Assembly (NCBI RefSeq): GCF_051020955.1
Contig: NW_027476984.1
Location: 1 to 64,000 of the forward strand
DNA: 64,000 nt
From: Megalopta genalis
Taxonomy: Eukaryota > Arthropoda > Insecta > Hymenoptera > Halictidae
Direction of reading: 5' to 3'
In this document: piece by piece, positions 39,401 through 52,600 of the stretch
Layout: every line of letters begins with the position of its first letter
Position numbering within the stretch: position 1 is the first letter of the stretch
The notes under the pieces: generated by a model
The model's input: the letters and a program-made list of their open reading frames with translations, nothing else
Database searches by the model: none
Told to the model about the DNA's origin: nothing
Translations under genes and position numbers: made by a program

Positions 39401-42010
39401 CTTGGATTTGAAGCTAATTCGTTTGTTACGCATGCAGTTGAATCTAAATAACGTATATCACAAGTATTTGTAGCTAAACCATTTGTTACGCATGGATTTA
39501 AAGCTACACCTTCTACATCGCATTGATTTGCTGCTAAATCATGTGTTTCGCATGGATTTGGAGCTAACTCGTTTGTTTCTCCTGCATTTGAAGCTATGTC
39601 ACTTATATCGCAAGTATCCGAAGCTAAATCATTTTTTTCGCATGGATTTAAAGCTAAACCTCCTACATCGCATTGATTTGCTGCTAAATCATGTGTTTCG
39701 CATGGATTTTAAGCTAACTCTTTTGTTTCGTCAGCATTCGAAACTAAGTCACTTATATCGCAAGTATCTGTAGCTAAATCATTGGTTTCGCATGGATTTG
39801 AAGCTAAACCTTCTACATCGCATTGATTTGCTGCTAAATCATGTGTTTCGCTTGGATTTGAAGCTAATTCGATTGTTACGAATGCAGTTGAATCTAAATA
39901 ACGTATATCACACGTATTTGTAGCTAAACCATTGGTTTCGCATGGAATTGAATCTAACTGGTTTGTTCGTCTGCATTTGAAACTATGCCACTTATATCGC
40001 AAGTATCTGAAGCTTAATCATTGGTTTCGCATGGATTTGAACCTAAACCTTCTACATCGCATTGATTTGCTGATTAATCATGTGTTTCGCATGGATTTGA
40101 AGCTAACTCGTTTGTTTCGTCTGCATTTGACGCTATATCACTTATATCCCAAGTGTTTGAAGCTAAATAATTTGTTTCGCATGGATTTAAAGCTAGACCT
40201 TCTACATCGCATTGATTTGCTGCTAAATCATGTGTTTCGCATGGAATTGAATCTAACTGGTTTGTTTCGTCTGCATTTGAAACTATGCCACTTATATCGC
40301 AAGTATCTGAAGCTAAATCATTTGTTTCGCATGGATTTGAAGCTAAACCTTCTACACCGCATTAATATGAAGGTAAATCGTGTGTTTCGCTTGGTTTTGA
40401 AGCTATCTCGTCTGTTGCGTATGCAGTTGAAGCTATATCACCTATATCCCAAGTGTTCAAAGCTCAATCTTTTGTATCGCATGGATTTGAAGCTAAACCT
40501 TCTACACCGCATTGATATGAAGCTAAATCATGTGTTTCGCTTGGTTTTGAAGCTAACTCGTTTGTTGCGTATGCAGTTGAAGCTATATCACCTATATCCC
40601 AAGTATTTGAAGCTCAATCATTTGTATCGCATGGATTTGAAGCTAAACCTTCTAAATCGCATTGATTTCATGCTAAATCATGTGATTCGCTTGGATTTGG
40701 AGCTAACTCGTTTGTTTCTTCTGCATTTGAAGCTATGTCACTTATATCGCAAGTATCCGAATCTAAATCATTGGTTTCGCATGGATTTGAAGCTAAACCT
40801 TCTACGTCGCATTGATTTGCTGCTAAATCAAGTGTTTCGCATGGAATTGAATCTAACTGTTTTGTTTCGTCTGCATTTGAAGCTATGCCACTTATATCGC
40901 AAGTATCTGAAGCTTAATCACTGGTTTCGCATGGATTTGAAGCTAAACCATCTACATCGCATTGATTTGCTGATTAATCATGTGTTTCGCATGGATTTGA
41001 AGCTAACTCGTTTGTTTCGTCTGCATTGAAGTTATATCACTTATATCCCAAGTGTTTGAAGCTAAATAATTTGTTTCGCATGGATTTAAAGCTAGACCTT
41101 CTACATCGCATTGATTTGCTGCTAAATCATGTGTTTCGCATGGATTTTGAAGCTAACTCGATTGCTTCGTCTGAATTTGAAGCTACACCACTTATATCAC
41201 AAGTATCTGATGCTAAATCATTTGTTTCGCATGGATTTGAAGCTAAACCATTTGTTTCGCATGAATTTGAACCTAAATCTTGTCCGTCGCATGCATTTGA
41301 AGCTTAATCATGTGTTTTGCATGGATTTAAGCAAAACCTTCTACATCGCATTAATTTGAAGCTAAACCTTCTACATGGCATTGATTTGAAGCTAAATCTT
41401 GTGTATCGCGTGGATTTGAAGCTAAACCTTCTACATCGCATTGATTTGAAGCTAAATCTTGTGCATCGCATGGATTTGGAGCTAACTCGTTTGTTTCTCC
41501 TCCATTTGAAGCTATATCACTTATATCGCAAGTATCTGAAGCTAAACCATTTGTTTCGCATGGATTTCAAGCTAAACCTTCTACGTCGAATTGATTTGAA
41601 GCTAAATCATGTGTTTCGCTTGGATTTGAAGCTAACTCGCTTGTTTCGCATGCAGTTGATGCTAAATCATATATATCACAAGTATCTGAAGCTAAACCAT
41701 TTGTTTCGCATGGATTTGAAGGTAAACCTTCTACATCGCATTGATTTGCAGCTAAATCATGTGTTTCGCTTGGATTTGATGCTAATTCGTTTGTTTAGTC
41801 TGCATATAAAGCTATGTCACTTATATTGCAAGTATCTCAAGTTAAATCATTGGTTTCGCATGGTTTTGAAGCTAAACCTCCTACATCGCATTGATTTGCT
41901 GCTAAATTATGTGTTTCGCATGGATTTTAAGCTAACTCTTTTGTTTCGTCAGCATTCGAAACTAAGTCACTTATATCGCAAGTATCTGTAGCTAAATCAT
42001 TGGTTTCGCA
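33475..42010. repeat. Large segmental tandem duplication, left copy (about 8.5 kb)
   Basis: This segment is repeated nearly unchanged at 42527-51365. The offset is 9,052 bp up to about 39120 and 9,353-9,355 bp after it, because the right copy carries an extra 301 bp. It contains the entry block (35720), the 1.14-kb block (about 36440), three of the 2-bp-deleted-monomer signatures and pentamers in between. Differences between copies are rare single bases, for example TTTCAAACTATG near 37912 against TTTGAAACTATG, and GTATCGGAACC near 36799 against GTACGGGAACC. Confidence 0.85.
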
Positions 42011-42526
42011 TGGTTTTGAAGCTAAACCTTCTACATCGCATTGATTTGCTGCTAAATCATGTGTTTCGCTTGGATTTGAAGCTAATTCGTTTGTTTCGTC
42101 TGCATATAAAGCTATGTCACTTATATTGCAAGTATCTGAATCTAAATCATTGGCTTCGCATGGATTTGAAGCTAAACCTTCTACATCGCATTGATTTGCT
42201 GCTAAATTATGTGTTTCGCATGGATTTGAAGCTAATTCGTTTGTTCCGTCTGCATATAAAGCTATATCACTCATATCGCAAGTATCTGAAGCTAAATCAT
42301 TGGTTTCGCATGGATTTGAAGCTACATCTTCTACATCGCATTGATTTGCTGCTAAATCATATGTTTCGCTTGGATTTGAAGCTTTTTCGTTTGTTTAGTC
42401 TGCATATAAAGCTATGTCACTTATATTGCAAGTATCTGAAGCTAAATCATTGGTTCGCATGGATTTGAAGCTACACCTTCTACATCGCATTGATTTGCTG
42501 CTAAATCATGTTTTTCGCATGGATTT
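42011..42526. repeat. Junction segment between the large duplicates
   Basis: About 516 bp lying between the two 8.5-kb copies. Its first half matches 31007 onward. Its second half (GAAGCTACATCTTCTAC, GAAGCTTTTTCGTTTG, CATTGGTTCGCATGG with one base lost) matches about 38640-38935. It therefore looks like a recombination junction joining two paralogous segments rather than new sequence. Confidence 0.7.
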
Positions 42527-45500
42527 GAAGCTAATTCGTTTGTTTCGTCTGCATATAAAGCTATGTCACTTATATCGCAAGTATCTGAAGCTAGATCATT
42601 GGCTTCGCATGGATTTGAAGCTAAACCTTCTACATCGCATTGATTTGCTGATTAATCATGTGTTTCGCATGGATTTGAAGCTAACTCGTTTGTTTCGTCT
42701 GCATTTGACGCTATATCACTTATATCCCAAGTGTTTGAAGCTAAATAATTTGTTTCGCATGGATTTAAAGCTAGACCTTCTAAATCGCATTGATTTGAAG
42801 AGAAATCATGTGATTCACTTGGATTTGGAGCTAACTCGTTTGTTTCTTCTGCAATTGAATCTATGTCACTTATATCGCAAGTATCCGAATCTAAATCATT
42901 GGTTTCGCATGGATTTGAAGCTAAACATTCTACATCGCATTGATTTGCTGCTAAATCATGTGTTTCGCTTGGATTTGAAGCTAATTCGTTTGTTACGCAT
43001 GCAGTTGAATCTAAATAACGTATATCACAAGTATTTGTAGCTAAACCATTTGTTACGCATGGATTTAAAGCTACACCTTCTACATCGCATTGATTTGCTG
43101 CTAAATCATGTGTTTCGCATGGAATTGAATCTAACTGGTTTGTTTCGTCTGCATTTGAAACTATGCCACTTATATCGCAAGTATCTGAAGCTTAATCATT
43201 CGTTTCGCATGGATTTGAAGCTAAACCTTCTACATCGCATCGATTTGCTGATAAATCATGTGTTTCGCATGGATTTGAAGCTATCTCGTTTGTTTCGTCT
43301 GCATTTGAATCTAAATAACGTATATCACAAGTGTTTCAAGCTCAATCGTTTGTATCGCATGGATTTGAAGCTAAACCTTCTAAATCGCATTGATTTGAAG
43401 CTATATCATGGGATTCGCTTGGATTTGGAGCTAACTCGTTTGTTCCTCCTGCATTTGAAGCTATGTCACTTATATCGCAAGTATCCGAAGCTAAATCATT
43501 TTTTTCGCATGGATTTAAAGCTAAACCTCCTACATCGCATTGATTTGCTGCTAAATCATGTGTTTCGCATGGATTTTAAGCTAACTCTTTTGTTTCGTCA
43601 GCATTCGAAACTAAGTCACTTATATCGCAAGTATCTGTAGCTAAATCATTGGTTTCGCATGGATTTGAAGCTAAACCTTCTACATCGCATTGATTTGCTG
43701 CTAAATCATGTGTTTCGCTTGGATTTGAAGCTAATTCGATTGTTACGCATGCAGTTGAATCTAAATAACGTATATCACACGTATTTGTAGCTAAACCATT
43801 GGTTTCGCATGGAATTGAATCTAACTGGTTTGTTTCGTCTGCATTTGAAACTATGCCACTTATATCGCAAGTATCTGAAGCTTAATCATTGGTTTCGCAT
43901 GGATTTGAACCTAAACCTTCTACATCGCATTGATTTGCTGCTAACTCATGTTTCGCTTGGATTTGAAGCTATTTCTTTTGTTACGCATGCAGTTGAATCT
44001 AAATAACGTATATCACAAGTATTTGTAGCTAGACCATTTGTTTCGCATGGATTTAAAGCTAAACCTTCTACATCGCATTGATTTGCTGCTAAATCATGTG
44101 TTTCGCATGGAATTGAATCTAACTGGTTTGTTTCGTCTGCATTTGAAACTATGCCACTTATATCGCAAGTATCTGAAGCTAAATCATTTGTTTCGCATGG
44201 ATTTGAAGCTAAACCTTCTACACCGCATTAATATGAAGGTAAATCGTGTGTTTCGCTTGGTTTTGAAGCTATCTCGTCTGTTGCGTATGCAGTTGAAGCT
44301 ATATCACCTATATCCCAAGTGTTCAAAGCTCAATCTTTTGTATCGCATGGATTTGAAGCTAAACCTTCTACACCGCATTGATATGAAGCTAAATCATGTG
44401 TTTCGCTTGGTTTTTAAGCTAACTCGTTTGTTTCTTCTGCATTTGAAGCTATGTCACTTATATCGCAAGTATTCGAATCTAAATCATTGGTTTCGCATGG
44501 ATTTGAAGCTAAACCTTCTACGTCGCATTGATTTGCTGCTAAATCAAGTGTTTCACATGGAATTGAATCTAACTGTTTTGTTTCGTCTGCATTTGAAGCT
44601 ATGCCACTTATATCGCAAGTATCTGAAGCTTAATCACTGGTTTCGCATGGATTTGAAGCTAAACCTTTTACATCGCATTGATTTGAAGCTAAATCATTTA
44701 TTTCGCATGAATATGCATCTAAGCCACGTGTTTCGCATGAATTTGAACCTAACCTTCTACTTCGCATTGATTTGAAGCTATATCATGAGTTTCGAATGGA
44801 TTTGAATCTAACTCGTTTGTTTCACCTGCATTTTAAACTATGTCACTTATATTGCAAGTATCTGAAGCTAAATCATTGGTTTCGCATGGATTTGAAGCTA
44901 AACCTTATACATCGCATTGATTTGCTGCTAAATCATGTGTATCGCATGGATTTTGAAGGTAACTCGATTGCTTTGTCTGCATTTGAAGCTATATCACTTA
45001 TATCCCAAGTGTTTGATGCTAAATCATTTGGTTCGCATGGATTTGAAGCTAAACCTTCTACATCGCATTGATTTGCAGCTAAATCATGTGTTTCGCATGG
45101 ATTTGAAGCTAAATCATGTGTTTCGCATGGATTTGAAGCTAACTCGTTTGCTTTGCCTGCAGTTGAATCTATATCACTTATATTTCAAGTATTCGAAGTT
45201 AAATCATTTGTTCCGCATGGATTTGAAGCTAAGACTTCTACTTCGCATTTATTTGAAGCTAAATCATGTGATTCGCTTGGCTTTGAAGCTATCTCGTTTG
45301 TTTCGCCTGCATTTAAAGCTATGTCACTTGTATCGTATGTATTTGAAGAAAACTCATTTGGTTCGCATGGAATTGAAGCTAAACCTTCTACATCGCATTG
45401 ATTTGCAGCTAAATCATGTGTTTCGCCTGGATTTGAATCTAAACCTTCTAAACCGAATTGATTTGAAGCTAAATCATGTGTGTCGCATGGACTTGAAGCT

Positions 45501-48500
45501 AACTCGTTTGTTTCGTCTGCATTTGAAGCTATATCAATTATATCGCAAGTATATCATGCTTAATGATTTGTTTCGTATGGATTTGAAGCTAAACCTTCTA
45601 CATCGCATTTATTTGTAGCTAAATCATGTGTTTCGCATGGATTTTGAAGCAAACTCGGTTGTTTCGTCTGCATTTGAAGCTATATCACTTATATCGCAAG
45701 TTACTGATGCTAAATCATTTGTTCCGCATGAAATTGAAGCTAAGCTTTCTACTTCGAATTGAATTGAAACTAAATCATGTATATCGCATGGATTTTGAAG
45801 CTAACTCGGTTGTTTCGTCTGCATTTGAAGCTATATCACTTATATCGCAGTACGGGAACCTAAATCATATGTTTCGCATGGATTTGAAGCTAAACTTTCT
45901 ACATCGCATTGATTTGCAGCTAAATCATGTGATTCGCATGGATTGAAGCTAAATCGTTTGTTTCGTATGCAGTTGATGCTAAATCAGATATATCACAAGT
46001 ATCTGAATCTAATCCATTTGTTTCGCACGAATTTGAGTCTAAGTCATGTTTTTCGCATGAATTTGAACCTAAATCTTGTCTTCAGCATGCATTTCAAGCT
46101 AAATCATGAGCTTCGCATGGATTTGAAGCTAACTAGTTTGTTTCGCCTGCATTTGAAGCTACACCACTTATATCACAAGTATCTGATGCTAAATCATTTG
46201 TTTCGCATGGATTTGAAGCTAAACCATTTGTTTCGCATGAATTTGAACCTACATCTTGTCCGTCGCATGCATTTGAAGCTTAATCATGTGTTTTGCATGG
46301 ATTTGAAGCAAAACCTTCTACATCGCATTAATTTGAAGCTAAACCTTCTACATCGCATTAATTTGAAGCTAAACCTTCTACATGGCATTGATTTGAAGCT
46401 AAATCTTGTGTATCGCATGGATTTGAAGCTAAACCTTCTACATCGCATTGATTTGAAGCTAAATCTTGTGCATCGCATGGATTTGGAGCTAACTCGTTTG
46501 TTTCTCCTCCATTTGAAGCTATATCACTTATATCGCAAGTATCTGAAGCTAAACCATTTGTTTCGCATGGATTTCAAGCTAAACCTTCTACATCGCATTG
46601 ATTTTCTGCTAAATCATGTGTTTCGCTTGGATTTGAAGCTAATTCGTTTGTTTCGTCTGCATATAAAGCTATGTCACTTATATTGCAAGTATCTGAAGCT
46701 AAATCATTGGCTTCGCATGGATTTGAAGCTAAACCTTCTACATCGCATTGATTTGCTGCTAAATTATGTGTTTCGCATGGATTTGAAGCTAATTCGTTTG
46801 TTCCGTCTGCTTATAAAGCTGTGTCACTCATATCGCAAGTATCTGGAGCTAAAACATTGGTATCGCATGGATTTGAAGCTAAACCTTCTACATCGCATTG
46901 ATTTGCTGCTAAATCATTTGTTTCGCATGGATTTTAAGCTAACTCGTTTGTTTCGTCTGCATTTGAAACTATGTCACTTATATCGCAAGTATCTGTAGCT
47001 AAATCATTGGTTTCGCATGGATTTGAAGCTAAACCTTCTACATCGCATTGATTTGCTGCTAAATCATGTGTTTCGCTTGGATTTGAAGCTAATTCGATTG
47101 TTACGCATGCAGTTGAATCTTAATAACGTATATCACACGTATTTGTAGCTAAACCATTGGTTTCGCATGGAATTGAATCTAACTGGTTTGTTTCGTCTGC
47201 ATTTGAAACTATGCCACTTATATCGCAAGTATCTGTAGCTAAATCATTGGTTTCGCATGGATTTGAAGCTAAACCTTCTACATCGCATTGATTTGCTGCT
47301 AAATCATGTGTTTCGCTTGGATTTGAAGCTAATTCGATTGTTACGCATGCAGTTGAATCTTAATAACGTATATCACACGTATTTGTAGCTAAACCATTGG
47401 TTTCGCATGGAATTGAATCTAACTGGTTTGTTTCGTCTGCATTTGAAACTATGCCACTTATATCGCAAGTATCTGAAGCTTAATCATTGGTTTCGCATGG
47501 ATTTGAACCTAAACCTTCTACATCGCATTGATTTGCTGCTAAATCATGTTTCGCTTGGATTTGAAGCTATTTCTTTTGTTACGCATGCAGTTGAATCTAA
47601 ATAACGTATATCACAAGTATTTGTAGCTAGACCATTTGTTTCGGATGGATTTAAAGTTAAACCTCCTACATCGCATTGATTTGCTGCTAAATTATGTGTT
47701 TCGCATGGATTTGAAGCTAATTCGTTTGTTCCGTCTGCATATAAAGCTATATCACTCATATCGCAAGTATCTGAAGCTAAATCATTGGTTTCGCATGGAT
47801 TTGAAGCTACATCTTCTACATCGCATTGATTTGCTGCTAAATCATATGTTTCGCTTGGATTTGAAGCTTTTTCGTTTGTTTAGTCTGCATATAAAGCTAT
47901 GTCACTTATATTGCAAGTATCTGAAGCTAAATCATTGGTTCGCATGGATTTGAAGCTACACCTTCTACATCGCATTGATTTGCTGCTAAATCATGTGTTT
48001 CGCATGGATTTGAAGCTAATTCGTTTGTTTCGTCTGCATATAAAGCTATGTCACTTATATCGCAAGTATCTGAAGCTAGATCATTGGCTTCGCATGGATT
48101 TGAAGCTAAACCTTCTACATCGCATTGATTTGCTGATTAATCATGTGTTTCGCATGGATTTGAAGCTAACTCGTTTGTTTCGTCTGCATTTGACGCTATA
48201 TCACTTATATCCCAAGTGTTTGAAGCTAAATAATTTGTTTCGCATGGATTTAAAGCTAGACCTTCTACATCGCATTGATTTGCTGCTAAATCATGTGTTT
48301 CGCATGGATTTTGAAGCTAACTCGATTGCTTCGTCTGAATTTGAAGCTATATCACTTATATCCCAAGTGTTTGAAGCTAATTCATTTGTTTCGTATGGAT
48401 TTGAAGCTAAACCTTCTAGACCGAATTGATATGAAGCTAAATGTTGTGTTTCGCTTGGTTTTGAAGCTAACTCGTTTGTTGCGTATGCAGTTGAAGCTAT

Positions 48501-51365
48501 ATCACCTATATCCCAAGTGTTTGAAGCTCAATCTTTTGTATCGCATGGATTTGAAGCTAAACCTTCTAAATCGCATTGATTTGAAGAGAAATCATGTGAT
48601 TCGCTTGGATTTGGAGCTAACTCGTTTGTTTCTTCTGCAATTGAATCTATGTCACTTATATCGCAAGTATCCGAATCTAAATCATTGGTTTCGCATGGAT
48701 TTGAAGCTAAACATTCTACATCGCATTGATTTGCTGCTAAATCATGTGTTTCGCTTGGATTTGAAGCTAATTCGTTTGTTACGCATGCAGTTGAATCTAA
48801 ATAACGTATATCACAAGTATTTGTAGCTAAACCATTTGTTACGCATGGATTTAAAGCTACACCTTCTACATCGCATTGATGTGCTGCTAAATCATGTGTT
48901 TCGCATGGATTTGGAGCTAACTCGTTTGTTTCTCCTGCATTTGAAGCTATGTCACTTATATCGCAAGTATCCGAAGCTAAATCATTTTTTTCGCATGGAT
49001 TTAAAGCTAAACCTCCTACATCGCATTGATTTGCTGCTAAATCATGTGTTTCGCATGGATTTTAAGCTAACTCTTTTGTTTCGTCAGCATTCGAAACTAA
49101 GTCACTTATATCGCAAGTATCTGTAGCTAAATCATTGGTTTCGCATGGATTTGAAGCTAAACCTTCTACATCGCATTGATTTGCTGCTAAATCATGTGTT
49201 TCGCTTGGATTTGAAGCTAATTCGATTGTTACGCATGCAGTTGAATCTAAATAACGTATATCACACGTATTTGTAGCTAAACCATTGGTTTCGCATGGAA
49301 TTGAATCTAACTGGTTTGTTTCGTCTGCATTTGAAACTATGCCACTTATATCGCAAGTATCTGAAGCTTAATCATTGGTTTCGCATGGATTTGAACCTAA
49401 ACCTTCTACATCGCATTGATTTGCTGATTAATCATGTGTTTCGCATGGATTTGAAGCTAACTCGTTTGTTTCGTCTGCATTTGACGCTATATCACTTATA
49501 TCCCAAGTGTTTGAAGCTAAATAATTTGTTTCGCATGGATTTAAAGCTAGACCTTCTACATCGCATTGATTTGCTGCTAAATCATGTGTTTCGCATGGAA
49601 TTGAATCTAACTGGTTTGTTTCGTCTGCATTTGAAACTATGCCACTTATATCGCAAGTATCTGAAGCTAAATCATTTGTTTCGCATGGATTTGAAGCTAA
49701 ACCTTCTACACCGCATTAATATGAAGGTAAATCGTGTGTTTCGCTTGGTTTTGAAGCTATCTCGTCTGTTGCGTATGCAGTTGAAGCTATATCACCTATA
49801 TCCCAAGTGTTCAAAGCTCAATCTTTTGTATCGCATGGATTTGAAGCTAAACCTTCTACACCGCATTGATATGAAGCTAAATCATGTGTTTCGCTTGGTT
49901 TTGAAGCTAACTCGTTTGTTGCGTATGCAGTTAAAGCTATATCACCTATATCCCAAGTATTTGAAGCTCAATCATTTGTATCGCATGGATTTGAAGCTAA
50001 ACCTTCTAAATCGCATTGATTTCATGCTAAATCATGTGATTCGCTTGGATTTGGAGCTAACTCGTTTGTTTCTTCTGCATTTGAAGCTATGTCACTTATA
50101 TCGCAAGTATCCGAATCTAAATCATTGGTTTCGCATGGATTTGAAGCTAAACCTTCTACGTCGCATTGATTTGCTGCTAAATCAAGTGTTTCGCATGGAA
50201 TTGAATCTAACTGTTTTGTTTCGTCTGCATTTGAAGCTATGCCACTTATATCGCAAGTATCTGAAGCTTAATCACTGGTTTCGCATGGATTTGAAGCTAA
50301 ACCATCTACATCGCATTGATTTGCTGATTAATCATGTGTTTCGCATGGATTTGAAGCTAACTCGTTTGTTTCGTCTGTATTTGAAGTTATATCACTTATA
50401 TCCCAAGTGTTTGAAGCTAAATAATTTGTTTCGCATGGATTTAAAGCTAGACCTTCTACATCGCATTGATTTGCTGCTAAATCATGTGTTTCGCATGGAT
50501 TTTGAAGCTAACTCGATTGCTTCGTCTGAATTTGAAGCTACACCACTTATATCACAAGTATCTGATGCTAAATCATTTGTTTCGCATGGATTTGAAGCTA
50601 AACCATTTGTTTCGCATGAATTTGAACCTAAATCTTGTCCGTCGCATGCATTTGAAGCTTAATCATGTGTTTTGCATGGATTTGAAGCAAAACCTTCTAC
50701 ATCGCATTAATTTGAAGCTAAACCTTCTACATGGCATTGATTTGAAGCTAAATCTTGTGTATCGCGTGGATTTGAAGCTAAACCTTCTACATCGCATTGA
50801 TTTGAAGCTAAATCTTGTGCATCGCATGGATTTGGAGCTAACTCGTTTGTTTCTCCTCCATTTGAAGCTATATCACTTATATCGCAAGTATCTGAAGCTA
50901 AACCATTTGTTTCGCATGGATTTCAAGCTAAACCTTCTACGTCGAATTGATTTGAAGCTAAATCATGTGTTTCGCTTGGATTTGAAGCTAACTCGCTTGT
51001 TTCGCATGCAGTTGATGCTAAATCATATATATCACAAGTATCTGAAGCTAAACCATTTGTTTCGCATGGATTTGAAGGTAAACCTTCTACATCGCATTGA
51101 TTTGCAGCTAAATCATGTGTTTCGCTTGGATTTGATGCTAATTCGTTTGTTTAGTCTGCATATAAAGCTATGTCACTTATATTGCAAGTATCTCAAGTTA
51201 AATCATTGGTTTCGCATGGTTTTGAAGCTAAACCTCCTACATCGCATTGATTTGCTGCTAAATCATGTGTTTCGCATGGATTTTAAGCTAACTCTTTTGT
51301 TTCGTCAGCATTCGAAACTAAGTCACTTATATCGCAAGTATCTGTAGCTAAATCATTGGTTTCGC
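42527..51365. repeat. Large segmental tandem duplication, right copy (about 8.8 kb)
   Basis: This is the second copy of 33475-42010, in the same orientation and order. The left boundary is at AAGCTAATTCGTTTG near 42527: before it the left copy has CGTCGAATTGATTTG and the right copy has CATCGCATTGATTTGCTGC. The right boundary is near 51365, where the left copy continues GCATGGTTTTGAAGC and the right copy GCATGGATTTGAAGC. It contains a 301-bp insertion at about 48173. Confidence 0.85.
48173..48473. repeat. 301-bp segment present only in the right large duplicate
   Basis: At the equivalent point in the left copy (about 39120) the sequence passes straight from AAGCTAACTCG to GTTTGTTGCGTATGCAG. 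Here ten monomers intervene, including GGATTTTGAAGCTAACTCG, CTTCTAGACCGAATTG and AAATGTTGTGTTTCGC. Length is ten monomers plus one base; the extra base is the T of GGATTTTGAAG. It is either an insertion here or a deletion from the left copy. Confidence 0.75.
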
Positions 51366-52600
51366 ATGGATTTGAAGCTAAACCTTCTACATCGCATTGA
51401 TTTGCTGCTAAATCATGTGTTTCGCTTGGATTTGAAGCTAATTCGATTGTTACGCATGCAGTTGAATCTAAATAACGTATATCTCACGTATTTGTAGCTA
51501 AACCATTGGTTTCGCATGGAATTGAATCTAACTGGTTTGTTTCGTCTGCATTTGAAACTATGCCACTTATATCGCAAGTATCTGAAGCTTAATCATTGGT
51601 TTCGCATGGATTTGAACCTAAACCTTCTACATCGCATTGATTTGCTGCTAAATCATGTTTCGCTTGGATTTGAAGCTATTTCTTTTGTTACGCATGCAGT
51701 TGAATCTAAATAACGTATATCACAAGTATTTGTAGCTAGACCATTTGTTTCGCATGGATTTAAAGCTAAACCTTCTACATCGCATTGATTTGCTGCTAAA
51801 TCATGTGTTTCGCATGGAATTGAATCTAACTGGTTTGTTTCGTCTGCATTTGAAACTATGCCACTTATATCGCAAGTATCTGAAGCTAAATCATTTGTTT
51901 CGCGTGGATTTGAAGCTAAACCTTCTACACCGCATTGATATGAAGGTAAATCGTGTGTTTCGCTTGGTTTTGAAGCTATCTCGTCTGTTGCGTATGCAGT
52001 TGAAGCTATATCACCTATATCCCAAGTGTTCAAAGCTCAATCTTTTGTATCGCATGGATTTGAAGCTAAACCTTCTACACCGCATTGATATGAAGCTAAA
52101 TCATTTGTTTCGCTTGGTTTTGAAGCTAACTCGTTTGTTGCGTATGCAGTTGAAGCTATATCACCTATATCCCAAGTATTTGAAGCTCAATCGTTTGTAT
52201 CGCATGGATTTGAAGCTAAACCTTCTAAATCGCATTGATTTCATGCTAAATCATGTGATTCGCTTGGATTTGGAGCTAACTCGTTTGTTTCTTCTGCATT
52301 TGAAGCTATGTCACTTATATCGCAAGTATCCGAATCTAAATCATTGGTTTCGCATGGATTTGAAGCTAAACCTTCTACGTCGCATTGATTTGCTGCTAAA
52401 TCAAGTGTTTCGCATGGAATTGAATCTAACTGTTTTGTTTCGTCTGCATTTGAAGCTATGCCACTTATATCGCAAGTATCTGAAGCTTAATCACTGGTTT
52501 CGCATGGATTTGAAGCTAAACCATCTACATCGCATTGATTTGCTGATTAATCATGTGTTTCGCATGGATTTGAAGCTAACTCGTTTGTTTCGTCTGCATT
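51366..52600. repeat. Domain IV tail, third partial copy of the large repeat
   Basis: From about 51365 the sequence matches 43658 onward at an offset of 7,707 (same 2-bp-deleted monomer near 51655, same AAATAACGTATATCAC near 51710). It then follows the branch seen near 40.5 and 49.9 kb (CCAAGTATTTGAAGCTCAAT near 52171). It ends near 52.6 kb, where domain V variants start. Confidence 0.7.

Noticed and set aside
49295..50662. Long plus-strand open frame (455 codons; others of about 450 at 29096-30451 and 57479-58837) with leucine- and lysine-rich decapeptides
   Set aside because: The frame is open because the 30-bp unit has no stop in that phase. It often starts at non-ATG codons, ends at common monomer variants such as TTTGTAGCTA, has no unique domain and no usual start or end context, and parallel open frames exist on the other strand. 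It is best explained by periodicity.
51653..52033. Minus-strand open frame (126 codons) with acidic, cysteine-containing decapeptides
   Set aside because: It looks protein-like but is short, is interrupted by recurrent stops in most copies, and lacks any non-repeat start, signal or end. I kept the possibility of a coding ancestor as a finding and did not call a gene.
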